A stretch of DNA of 9,808 bases from Flavobacteriaceae bacterium (GTDB lineage: Bacteria; Bacteroidota; Bacteroidia; Flavobacteriales; Flavobacteriaceae): the NCBI GenBank assembly GCA_947482805.1, contig CANKLK010000079.1:1-9808 (forward strand), in the 5' to 3' direction. The position numbers and the translations under genes are program-made. The stretch's first letter is position 1, and each line of letters opens with the position of its first letter. This document shows positions 1 through 7,800 of the stretch, in pieces. The notes under the pieces were generated by a model. The model saw nothing but the letters and a program-made list of their open reading frames with translations, was not told the origin of the DNA and made no database searches.

Positions 1-342
1 AAACCAAACTTTCATCCATTCACGTTTTAAAATCAGGAAGGAAACTTGTTCCGAAAGTTCGACTAAATCATTACCATCTAGTTGCTTTACCGATTCTTCG
101 GGAACATCAATAATATAGAGCAAGTTTAAATATTCCGCAAATTTATATTGAATTAAACGATATATTTTTTCGTGTAACTGCACTTTGAGTTCTTGCGGAG
201 TTGTGCTTTGTGGAAAATCAACTGCTTCATTGGCAAAGTTGAAATCCTTATTAATTTGTTCAATCAGTTTAGAATACAAGTTTTGTTTTTCGGCCTCCGA
301 AAGTAATTCGTCTGTTGAAATTGGTGCTATAAAAAAGTTCAT
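1..342 (-). CDS. Unrecognised protein, N-terminal 114 residues (3' end outside the window)
   Basis: An open frame runs from an ATG at 342-340 leftward to the window edge with no stop, giving 114 codons and an incomplete C-terminus. It begins MNFFIAPISTDELLSEAEKQ and continues with alternating charged and hydrophobic residues typical of a soluble, largely helical protein. There is no signal peptide, no long hydrophobic segment and no Cys pair, so a cytoplasmic location is likely. I do not recognise a family or catalytic motif and assign no function. Use of the whole frame without a stop, the even amino-acid composition and the A-rich start support a real gene. It lies 99 bp downstream of the polyprenyl synthase on the same strand. 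I see no TAnnTTTG promoter in the gap on this strand, so co-transcription with the synthase is plausible but unproven. Confidence 0.8.
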   Translation of the reverse strand, partial: MNFFIAPISTDELLSEAEKQNLYSKLIEQINKDFNFANEAVDFPQSTTPQELKVQLHEKIYRLIQYKFAEYLNLLYIIDVPEESVKQLDGNDLVELSEQVSFLILKREWMKVWF

Positions 343-346
343 TTAA

Positions 347-435
347 GATTTAAGATTAACGATTTTTGATTTGAAATTATGTCGTGGGTTTTGATTTAAT
401 ACCTTTTTAAAATCATCATTCCTCAATCTTAAATC
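347..435. repeat. Imperfect intergenic inverted repeat, 11-bp exact arms
   Basis: The gap between the polyprenyl synthase stop and the next start contains GATTTAAGATT at 347-357 and its exact complement AATCTTAAATC at 425-435. The left arm is part of a short overlapping direct repeat, ATTTAAGATT at 341-350 and again at 348-357. The interior (358-424) is AT-rich and shows no coding potential. A stem with a 67-nt loop is a poor intrinsic terminator, and no T-run follows directly. It resembles the AT-rich intergenic repeat debris common in flavobacterial genomes. Function is unknown, and chance matching in such biased sequence is not excluded. Confidence 0.45.
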
Positions 436-441
436 AACAAT

Positions 442-1416
442 CTATACATTTCTACTCATTAAATTTTCGGCAAAAGCTTTCAGAATTGCTTTTTTATCAT
501 TTCCAATATTCATTTTCGCCAAAGTTTCTAACGCCTTGAAAGTAAAATTCTCAATAGCTTTTTGAGTAGCCGCAGATGCTCCGGTTTGATTAAAAATTCC
601 CTTTACTGAATTGATTTTATCTGTGTTATCGGTTGATTGAAAAGAGAAAAGATGCAGTAATTGTTCCTTTTCGTTTACTGATGCAAATTCCATTGCTTTC
701 AAATACAAATACGTTTTTTTATTTTCGATAATATCGCCTCCTACCTGCTTGCCAAAGGTTTCAGGATTGCCAAAAGCATCTAAATAATCGTCCTGTAATT
801 GAAAGGCTAGACCTAAATTTAATCCGAAATCATAAATCAAATTTTTATTTTCTTCAGTGGTTTCAGCCACAATTGCTCCCATCTTCATGGCAGCAGCAAC
901 TAAAACAGCTGTTTTATATTCAATCATTTTTAAATATTCGGGAATAGTAACATCATCTCGCGTTTCAAAATCAACGTCATACTGTTGCCCTTCGCAAACT
1001 TCTAAAGCTGTTTTACTGAAAAGCTTTGCTAACTCTTGAAATATTTTTGGTTCGTAGGCTTCAAAATATTGATACGCTAATATAAGCATAGCATCTCCAG
1101 ATAAAATTCCGGTGTTGATATTCCATTTTTCATGAACGGTTTCATTTCCTCTTCGCAAAGGAGCGTCGTCCATAATATCATCATGAATCAGTGAGAAGTT
1201 ATGAAATACCTCTACCGCTGTTGCTGCTGCCAATGCTTTTTGACAATCTACATCAAAAACTTCTGTAGCCATTAAGGTCAAAACTGGACGCAATCTTTTT
1301 CCACCAAGAGAAAGAATATATCGAATAGGCTCATATAAATTATTGGGTTCTTTTTGATACTTTATAGATTCGAAATGTCTCGAAATTAAATCTTGATATT
1401 CGGTAATGGTGCGCAT
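442..1416 (-). CDS. Polyprenyl synthetase family protein (trans-isoprenyl diphosphate synthase)
   Basis: This 324-residue cytosolic protein is of normal length for a class I all-trans prenyltransferase, which condenses isopentenyl diphosphate with allylic diphosphates through Mg2+. The family landmarks appear in order: GGKRLRP at 38-44 (diphosphate binding), the first Asp-rich motif DDIMD at 79-83 followed by LRRG at 87-90, GDAM at 107-110, EGQ at 142-144, KT at 168-169, and the second Asp-rich motif DDYLD at 209-213. The first motif is the short DDxxD form, without the two-residue insertion of bacterial farnesyl synthases (DDxxxxD). An aromatic residue, F74, lies five positions before it. 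In archaeal-type enzymes that pattern goes with C20 products, but this is only a hint. Product length (C15, C20 or longer for the menaquinone chain) cannot be settled here, so I give no gene symbol. It is read divergently from the efflux operon, from its own promoter at 1464-1495. Confidence 0.95.
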   Translation of the reverse strand: MRTITEYQDLISRHFESIKYQKEPNNLYEPIRYILSLGGKRLRPVLTLMATEVFDVDCQKALAAATAVEVFHNFSLIHDDIMDDAPLRRGNETVHEKWNINTGILSGDAMLILAYQYFEAYEPKIFQELAKLFSKTALEVCEGQQYDVDFETRDDVTIPEYLKMIEYKTAVLVAAAMKMGAIVAETTEENKNLIYDFGLNLGLAFQLQDDYLDAFGNPETFGKQVGGDIIENKKTYLYLKAMEFASVNEKEQLLHLFSFQSTDNTDKINSVKGIFNQTGASAATQKAIENFTFKALETLAKMNIGNDKKAILKAFAENLMSRNV

Positions 1417-1441
1417 GAAAAATATTTTTTACTTTGTACAA

Positions 1442-1462
1442 TTCGACCTTCGGTCTCGGGTG
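1442..1462 (-). promoter_or_regulatory. Leader element, copy 1 (shared 21-mer with GACC-GAA-GGTC hairpin)
   Basis: Read on the minus strand this is CACCCGAGACC followed by GAAGGTCGAA, 21 nt identical to 9567-9587. It starts one base after the -7 box of the polyprenyl synthase promoter and ends 25 nt before the ATG, so it should lie around the transcription start and the first part of the 5' UTR. It contains a small stem, GACC (1452-1455) with GGTC (1445-1448), closing a GAA loop. It is markedly more GC-rich than its surroundings. The identity and position are seen directly; a role in RNA stability or control, or an origin as a dispersed repeat, is inference. Confidence 0.6.
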
Positions 1463-1463
1463 G

Positions 1464-1495
1464 CTAATTTAAGTTATTCTTACCGCATTTCAAAA
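1464..1495 (-). promoter_or_regulatory. Promoter of the polyprenyl synthase
   Basis: On the minus strand TTTTG (plus-strand 1491-1495) is followed by a 19-bp spacer and TAAATTAG (plus-strand 1464-1471). The Bacteroidota primary-sigma consensus is TTG, 17-23 bp, TAnnTTTG, so the -7 box has one mismatch (A for T at its seventh base). The spacer length equals that of the divergent tetR promoter. Transcription would start near 1455-1460, inside the 21-bp leader element. Confidence 0.6.
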
Positions 1496-1520
1496 GTGTC
1501 TTTTTTTCTCAATGTTAAAT

Positions 1521-1534
1521 TAGTGTTAACACTA
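1521..1534. promoter_or_regulatory. Perfect 14-bp palindrome, candidate TetR operator
   Basis: TAGTGTTAACACTA is its own reverse complement. It lies between the two divergent -33 boxes (1491-1495 and 1544-1548), 118 bp before the tetR start codon. One half-site, GTGTTAA, recurs at 1549-1555 inside the spacer of the tetR promoter, 26 bp further on. TetR-family dimers usually bind palindromes of this size next to their own gene, so this is a reasonable operator candidate. Binding is inferred only, and the site could equally affect the divergent polyprenyl synthase. Confidence 0.5.
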
Positions 1535-1535
1535 C

Positions 1536-1563
1536 GGAAACTATTTTGGTGTTAAAAGTTTCC
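1536..1563. promoter_or_regulatory. Inverted repeat overlapping the tetR promoter
   Basis: GGAAACT at 1536-1542 is the exact complement of AGTTTCC at 1557-1563, and after one mismatched base three more AT pairs could form inside. The repeat brackets the -33 box (1544-1548) and ends five bases before the -7 box (1568). A protein bound here would block RNA polymerase, so it is a second operator candidate besides the palindrome at 1521-1534. It lies upstream of the expected transcription start, so an RNA hairpin role is unlikely. Confidence 0.4.
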
Positions 1564-1575
1564 AGTTTACATTTG
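1544..1575 (+). promoter_or_regulatory. Promoter of the tetR-efflux operon
   Basis: TTTTG at 1544-1548, a 19-bp spacer and TACATTTG at 1568-1575 match the Bacteroidota promoter (TTG, about 19 bp, TAnnTTTG) at every conserved base. Transcription should start around 1580, leaving a 5' leader of roughly 70 nt before the ATG at 1652. No other good promoter is seen between here and the terminator at 8294, so all four efflux genes are probably read from it. Confidence 0.7.
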
Positions 1576-1651
1576 CCACGAAAAATTAAGAGTCCTGATA
1601 AAAGATTCTAACATTAGCTTGCGACTATTATAATTGAATAAATCCGCAAAA

Positions 1652-2245
1652 ATGAAATATAAAATTATTGAAAAAGCGACGGAGATGTTTTTGAAACTCG
1701 GTTTCAAAAGTGTAACTATGGATGACATTGCCAATGAAATGTGTATTTCAAAAAAAACCATTTATAAATATTTTGAAAATAAAGAAATTCTAATTTCAGA
1801 GGGAACAAAAGCAGTTCATGAAAAAATTCATGACACCATAAATACAATTGTATCAAAAAATTTCAATGCCATTCATGAAAATTTTGAAATTAGAAAAATG
1901 TTCAGAGAGATGTTTAATTCTTTTGACAATTCTCCTGTTTATCAGTTAAAAAAACATTATCCCGAAATTCACAATGAATTTATTTGTAGAGAAGTAGATG
2001 AATGCAATGCTGTTTTTAGACAAAATATTGCAAAAGGCATTAAGGAAGGATTGTATAGAGAAAACATTGATATTGAATCAAGTGTTCGGTTTTATTATAC
2101 TTTAATATTTAACATTAATGAAACTACAAAATCTGAAAAAGAAGTTTTTGAATTAGAATATCATGCATTGGAATATCATACACGTGCTTTGGCAACACCT
2201 AAAGGAATTAAAGAATTAGAAAAACAATTAGAAGTAAATAAATAA
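1652..2245 (+). CDS. TetR/AcrR family transcriptional regulator
   Basis: The 197-residue protein has the usual length and plan of a TetR-family repressor. The N-terminal DNA-binding domain covers about residues 1-50 and contains the family signature: ATEMFLKLGFKSVTMDDIA, then the helix-turn-helix around 24-43 with SKKTIYKYFENKE at 33-45. The remainder is a helical ligand-binding and dimerisation domain of unknown specificity, with a C-terminal charged tail. I chose the ATG at 1652 because the alternative TTG at 1634 adds only six residues outside the conserved domain. The gene is first in an operon with a complete tripartite efflux pump, and its stop is nine bases before the next ATG. This makes it the likely repressor of the pump and of itself. 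Palindromes at 1521-1534 and 1536-1563 are candidate sites. Ligand unknown. Confidence 0.93.
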   Translation: MKYKIIEKATEMFLKLGFKSVTMDDIANEMCISKKTIYKYFENKEILISEGTKAVHEKIHDTINTIVSKNFNAIHENFEIRKMFREMFNSFDNSPVYQLKKHYPEIHNEFICREVDECNAVFRQNIAKGIKEGLYRENIDIESSVRFYYTLIFNINETTKSEKEVFELEYHALEYHTRALATPKGIKELEKQLEVNK

Positions 2246-2254
2246 TGATAATCT

Positions 2255-3601
2255 ATGAAAAACAAACTAATAATAACTTTATTGCTGCTTGTGAGTTTTT
2301 TACAAGCCCAAGAAAAGAAAGAAAGCTATTCATTTAGCCTTCAACAAGCAATTGAGCATGCATTGCAATACAATTATAACATCATCAATGCCAATAGAGA
2401 TGTTGAAGCCGCCAAAAAAAGAAAATGGGAAACCACCGCTTCGGGTTTACCCCAAATTAGTGGAAGCTTAGGATATTTAAAGAATATCGATTTCACATTA
2501 CAAGGTGTTTCTGGGAATGCTTTTAATCCAGCTGGCAATCCAGATGATATTAGTCTATTTGCTTTTGGCACCAAGCAATCTATGAACTCTAATCTAACAT
2601 TGAGTCAATTACTATTTGATGGTTCCTATATTGTAGCGCTTCAAGCATCAAAAACATATTTGAAATATTATGAAAATGCCAAGCAAAAAACCAATCTGGA
2701 AATAAGAGAAATGGTAATCAATGCTTATGGTAATGTGTTACTTGCTGAAGAAAGCGTTGCTATACTTGAAAAAAATAAAGCAACATTATCTAAAACTTTG
2801 TCCGACACTCAAGAAACATTTAATAATGGTTTGATTGAAGAGGAAAACGTGGAACAACTTCAAATTACTCTGTCTTCCATCAACAGTAATTTAAGTAATG
2901 TGAAAAGACTATTAGATATTGCCAACAAAATGCTGAAATTTTCATTGGGAATTGAAGTTAGTTCTGAATTAAAACTAACCGATAAACTAGATGCTTTGAC
3001 TGCATCTAATTTAGATTTAGTATTAACTCAAAATAGTTTTGAAGTATCACAAAACATCAATTATCAAATGGCATCCAATTTCCAAGAACAACGTTCATTA
3101 GAATTAAAACTTCAAAAAAGCAAAGCCTTGCCTTCTTTGGGAGCAGCGTTTAATTTTGGTTACAATTCGTTTGCCAATGAATTTGATTTTGCTAACGGCG
3201 ATCAAAAATGGAATAGATTTTCCAATATTGGTGTTAGTTTAAATGTACCCATATTCAGTAGTTTAGGTAGAAGTGCTAAAACCCAACAGGCAAAAATTGC
3301 TTTAGAACAAGCCAAAACGCAACTTACGCAAACGGAACAACAATTAAAATTAGAATATGAAAGAGCGAAAAGCGATTATGACTTTAGTATAGAAGAATAT
3401 GCTACTTCAAAGAGTAATTTAAGCTTAGCGGAACGTATCGAGAAAAAACAAGAAATAAAGTTTCGTGAAGGTCTGTCTTCAAGCTTTGATTTTAGCGAAG
3501 CCCAAAGACAATTGTATACTTCACAACAAAATTATCTACAATCGATGGTGAACATCATCAACAAAAAAGCAGCTTTAGAAAAAATAGTAAATAAAAATTA
3601 A
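2255..3601 (+). CDS. TolC family outer-membrane efflux protein
   Basis: This 448-residue protein is the outer-membrane channel of the pump encoded here. A Sec signal peptide occupies about residues 1-18 (MKNKLIITLLLLVSFLQA). The mature part shows the internal duplication of the outer-membrane efflux protein family. Each half has a long helix pair with beta-barrel segments: GLPQISGSLGY (64-74) and NLTLSQLLFDGS (113-124) in the first half, and ALPSLGAAFNFGYNS (291-305) with GVSLNVPIFSS (326-336) in the second. The final helix carries the common GLSSSFDFSEAQRQLYTSQQ pattern at 406-425. Three copies would form a trimeric channel through the outer membrane with a periplasmic tunnel. It follows tetR by nine bases and precedes the fusion protein by ten, so translation is probably linked. 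Placing the channel gene before the fusion and pump genes is common in Bacteroidota. Confidence 0.95.
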   Translation: MKNKLIITLLLLVSFLQAQEKKESYSFSLQQAIEHALQYNYNIINANRDVEAAKKRKWETTASGLPQISGSLGYLKNIDFTLQGVSGNAFNPAGNPDDISLFAFGTKQSMNSNLTLSQLLFDGSYIVALQASKTYLKYYENAKQKTNLEIREMVINAYGNVLLAEESVAILEKNKATLSKTLSDTQETFNNGLIEEENVEQLQITLSSINSNLSNVKRLLDIANKMLKFSLGIEVSSELKLTDKLDALTASNLDLVLTQNSFEVSQNINYQMASNFQEQRSLELKLQKSKALPSLGAAFNFGYNSFANEFDFANGDQKWNRFSNIGVSLNVPIFSSLGRSAKTQQAKIALEQAKTQLTQTEQQLKLEYERAKSDYDFSIEEYATSKSNLSLAERIEKKQEIKFREGLSSSFDFSEAQRQLYTSQQNYLQSMVNIINKKAALEKIVNKN

Positions 3602-3611
3602 CCTATATATA

Positions 3612-4751
3612 ATGAAAAAAATAGCCATACTCACCATTTTAAGTTTTGTTCTTTTCGCTTGCGGAAATAAAGAAAATAATCAATCTATTGAAAGCTTAAT
3701 TGAAACCAAAAACATAAAAGCATTAAACGAAAAGAAAACTGCTCTTCAGGCTGAAATTGCTAAAATTGAAGCTGGTTTAGCTACATTAGATGTCAAAAAA
3801 GAAGAAGCACTAGTAACAGTTGCAACTATAAAAGACACTATTTTCAATCATTACTTAGACATTCAAGGTAGTGTCGATACCAAAGAAAATATATTGATTC
3901 AACCTGAATTTAGTGGCACTTTGATTTCGCTGACTGTTAAAGCAGGCGACCGAGTTTCAAAAGGTCAAATATTAGCTAGAGTTGATGATGCCGGAATGAG
4001 TCAGCAATTGGCTAGTGCCGAAAATCAATATAGTTTAGCAAAAACTACATTTGATAGACAAAAAAATCTTTGGGATAAAAAAATTGGTTCAGAAATTCAG
4101 TTTTTGCAGGCTCAAACGCAAATGATATCCGCTCAAAAAGCAGTGGCACAAATTAAAGCTCAATTATCAAAAACAGTAATTCGTGCTCCATTTACGGGTA
4201 CAATTGATGAAGTTTTTGCAGAAAAAGGACAAGTGGTTGCTCCTAGTCAGCTGGGCTTGATGCGAATTGTAAACCTGGGAAATATGTTTGTATCTACTAC
4301 AGTTCCTGAAAGTTATATAGGAAAGTTAAAAATGGGCGATTTAGTTGATGTTTATTTAACTTCTCTAGGCAAAACCTATAAAGGAAAAGTGCGTCAGGTA
4401 GGAAACTTTATCAATCCAAACAACCGAAGCTTTGGTATCGAAGTTAGTCTTCCCAATCCGGATAATTTATTGCGCCCAAATCAGGTCGCCAAACTCAAGA
4501 TTACAGATTACACTAATAAAAATGCAATCGTAGTTCCGACTGGAGTAATTCAACAAGATGGAACTGGCTCCAAATTTGTTTATGTAGTAGAAGGAAGTAA
4601 TGGAAAAACAGGAACAGCTAAAAAAGTCATCGTTGAAGTTGGAAAATCCTCGGATAATGTAACTGAAATTAAAAGCGGATTATCATCAGATGATATAATT
4701 GTCACTGAAGGTGTTAACACCATTTCAAACGGAATGAAATTGAATTTCTAA
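3612..4751 (+). CDS. Efflux RND transporter periplasmic adaptor (membrane-fusion lipoprotein)
   Basis: The 379-residue adaptor joins the inner-membrane pump to the TolC-like channel. The start MKKIAILTILSFVLFACGNK carries a lipobox with the acylated Cys at 17. An additional heptad-like helix follows (about 27-68, rich in Glu, Lys, Ala and Leu). The conserved core starts with the first lipoyl half (about 95-127, with GDRVSKGQILARVDD). Next come an alpha-hairpin (about 130-186), the second lipoyl half (VIRAPFTGTIDEVFAEKGQVV, split around 189-209), a beta-barrel (about 225-296, containing LRPNQVAKLKI) and a membrane-proximal domain to the end. This is the normal order of the HlyD/AcrA family. 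The gene lies ten bases after the channel gene and 80 bases before the pump gene. The lipoprotein anchor suggests attachment to the periplasmic face of the inner membrane. Substrate is unknown. Confidence 0.95.
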   Translation: MKKIAILTILSFVLFACGNKENNQSIESLIETKNIKALNEKKTALQAEIAKIEAGLATLDVKKEEALVTVATIKDTIFNHYLDIQGSVDTKENILIQPEFSGTLISLTVKAGDRVSKGQILARVDDAGMSQQLASAENQYSLAKTTFDRQKNLWDKKIGSEIQFLQAQTQMISAQKAVAQIKAQLSKTVIRAPFTGTIDEVFAEKGQVVAPSQLGLMRIVNLGNMFVSTTVPESYIGKLKMGDLVDVYLTSLGKTYKGKVRQVGNFINPNNRSFGIEVSLPNPDNLLRPNQVAKLKITDYTNKNAIVVPTGVIQQDGTGSKFVYVVEGSNGKTGTAKKVIVEVGKSSDNVTEIKSGLSSDDIIVTEGVNTISNGMKLNF

Positions 4752-4754
4752 AAA

Positions 4755-4787
4755 GTTTATGGTTTATAGTTTATGGTTTATAGTTTA
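4755..4787 (+). repeat. GTTTATG/GTTTATA tandem repeat with hairpin before the pump gene
   Basis: Two exact copies of the 14-mer GTTTATGGTTTATA (4755-4768, 4769-4782) plus GTTTA make a 7-bp periodic run of about 4.7 units. Its end pairs with following sequence: TTATGGTT at 4771-4778 and AACCATAA at 4787-4794 form a perfect 8-bp stem with an 8-base loop. This fills much of the 80-bp gap before the pump start, the only sizeable gap inside the operon. There is no T-run after the stem, so it is not an obvious terminator. It may tune mRNA stability or pump expression, or be a slippage product. Confidence 0.7.
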
Positions 4788-4831
4788 ACCATAACATCAA
4801 ACTACAAACACTAAACAATAAACAAATTACT

Positions 4832-7800
4832 ATGTCACATAAAAATAAAGAATTCGGAATATCCAGTTGGGCGATAGAGAATCGCGTAACTGTATACATA
4901 TTTACATTATTAGTTACCATCACAGGACTTATTGCTTATGTAACCATGCCTCGTGAAGATTTCCCAGAAATCATAGAAAACAAAGTTTACATTTCATCTG
5001 TTTTTCCAGGAAACTCTGCGGAAGATGTAGAGAAATTAATAATCAAACCATTAGAGAAAGAACTCAAAAACATAAGTGGTGTTGAAAAAGTAACCGCTAG
5101 TTCCTTCCAAGACTACGGAATGATCATTGCCGAGTTTTCAGATAAAGTAAGCATTGAACAAGCTAAACTCAAAGTCAAAGACAAAGTCGATATCGTAAAG
5201 GCTGATACCGATTGGCCTAATTTGGATAACGGCAGTAAAGTAGAACCAAGCGTTTTTGAGCTAAACATTTCGGAAGAAGTGCCCATTTTAAATATCCATT
5301 TAAAAGGAAATTACACGACGCAGCAACTTAAAAAATACGGTGAAAGACTTCAAGATGATATTGAAGAAATTCCAGAAGTTAAAAAAGTTGAAATACTTGG
5401 CGTGGACGATAAAGAAGTAGAAATAGCCGTCGATATTTTTAAAATGACAGCTGCTCAAGTATCTTTTGATGACATACAAAATGCGGTGAAGTATGAGAAT
5501 ATGACGCTTTCAGGCGGAAACTTAATTTCACAAGGCTCACGAAATAACATTCGAATTGTAGGAGAAATTAAAGATCCTAAAGAGCTCGAAAATGTAATTG
5601 TAAAACACAATGGTGGAACTGTTTACCTAAAAGATATTGCTATAGTTTCATTCAAAGAAAAAGAAAAAACCACCTATGCTCGTGAGAAAGGTAAAGAAGC
5701 GGTAATGCTTGACGTGAAGAAACGTTCTGGGCAAAATATGATATCCGCCATTGATCAAGTAAAAGAAAAACTAAAATTAGCGCATGAAAATTATTTGCCA
5801 AAAGACTTAGCTGTTGAACTAACCAACGACCAATCGGAACGAGTTGAACACCAAGTAGATGAATTATCCAATCATATCATTTTCGGAATTGTATTGGTAA
5901 TGATTGTACTGATGTTTACCATGGGATTGCGAAACTCTTTATTTGTTGGAGCTGCTATTCCGCTTTCGATGATGATAGCTTTTACCATTTTATCGATGTT
6001 TGGATTAACCCTAAATACGATGGTACTTTTTGGATTGGTAATGGGATTAGGTTTATTAGTTGACGACGGAATTGTGGTTGTGGATAACGTCTTTGCCAAT
6101 ATGAAAAAGGGAATGCCGCGAGTTCAAGCTTCTAAAATAGGTATCGGAGAAATTGCTTGGCCTGTAATTTCTTCAACGGCAACAACCTTGATGGCCTTCT
6201 TACCTTTTGCCCTTTGGCCTGGAACTATGGGTAAATTTATGATCTATTTCCCGATAACGTTAACCGTAACTTTAACAGCTTCTCTTTTTGTCGCAATGGT
6301 GGTAAATGCCGCAATGACTGGTGGTTCTATGGATACAGAAGATAAAAATGTAACATTAAAATCTGCGAAAAATTATACTATCCTATTGGGTATAATTGGG
6401 ATTGTTTTTGTGTTAATCGGAAATTTAAAAGACTTGAAATTCGCACGTGGAATTGGGCATTTAGCTTTGATTTCATTAGGTTTGATGTGGCTCTACAAAT
6501 GGAAATTATATCAATGGACACAAGATTTTCAGCACAGTTTTTTTCCAAGATTGGAAGAAAAATATAAACTTTTTTTACGTAAAATTTTAGTTGGAAGAAA
6601 TGCTTGGCTAGCTCTGGCTGGAATTATTGGCATGTTGTTTTTATCGGTTGGCTTGTTAAACGTTTTCCCTAGAAAAGTGTTGTTCTTCCCAGATAATATC
6701 CCAAGACAAGTAATTACTTATATTGAATATCCTCAAGGAACCGATATTGAAAAAACCAACAAAGCGACTTTGTTTGTAGAAAAACAAGTAATCGATATAA
6801 TGAAAAAATATATCGATCCAAAAACCAATAAAAACTTTTTGGCTGAGAGTATCGTTTCTCAAGTAGGTGTTGGTGCCGGAAACCCAAATGTTGATGCTGG
6901 TTCGGCAAACGAAACGCCTTTTAAAGGAAAGGTAACGGTGAATTTTTCTGAATTCAAATTCAGAAATGGTATAAATACTTCCGATGTCTTAGACGAAATT
7001 AGAGCACGTGTAAAAGGAATTGCAGGTGCAACTGTGACGGTCGAAAAAGATGCTAATGGTCCACCTGCGGGTTATCCAATTAGTATTCAATTGACAGGTT
7101 CAGATTATGATGAAATGCTTAGAGAAGCTGACAAAATGATTGCTTTTATAGATGCTAAAAAAATTCCTGGAATTGAAAAACTTAATGTTGATGTAAACAA
7201 ACAAAGTCCAGAACTTGAAGTAAAAGTAGACCGAGTAAATGCTGGAAGTTTAGGTGTTTCTACTGGTCAGTTAGGCTTTAACTTAAGACGTTCTGTTTAT
7301 GGTCAGGAAATATCCACTTTCAAAGAAGGAGATGATGACTATAAAATTATGGTACGTATGCAAGAAGATCAACGTAAAAACGAAAATGTATTATTCAATC
7401 AATCGTTGACTTATAGAAATCAAGCCAATGGGCAAATGATGCAAGTGCCTATTTCGGCTGTATCTGAAACTGAAAAAGTAAATACTTATAATCAAATCAA
7501 AAGAAAAAACTACAAGCGAGTAATGACTATTTATTCGAATGTGTTGACTGGTTATAATGGTGATGAAATTACTAAACAAATTGGCAATGAGTTAACGAAT
7601 TATAAATTGCCAAAAGGAGTTACCTATTCGTTTTCAGGTGTTCAAGAAGAGCAAGGTAAAAACCAAAGCTTCTTGATGTATGCTTTATTCTTAGCCATGG
7701 CAGGAATTACTCTCATCATTGTGCTTCAATTTAACTCCGTTTCTAAAACCATTGTAATTCTATTTACTGTTTTATTGAGTTTTAGTGGTGTATTCTATGG

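Noticed and set aside
857..1039. Plus-strand open frame inside the polyprenyl synthase
   Set aside because: It is antisense to a gene with full motif conservation, has no promoter and a composition expected of a shadow frame. The same applies to minus-strand frames inside the efflux genes (for example 2374-2574, 5872-6099, 6656-6908, 7391-7579, 7989-8171).
1634..1651. TTG start 18 bases upstream of the tetR ATG
   Set aside because: It adds only NKSAK-type residues before the conserved DNA-binding domain, and the ATG at 1652 gives a normal TetR N-terminus.
1567..1761. Minus-strand open frame over the tetR start
   Set aside because: It overlaps the conserved helix-turn-helix coding region in antisense and covers the tetR promoter; it has no recognisable product.
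4755..4787. CRISPR-like array
   Set aside because: The units are contiguous 7-bp repeats without spacers, and no cas genes are present.
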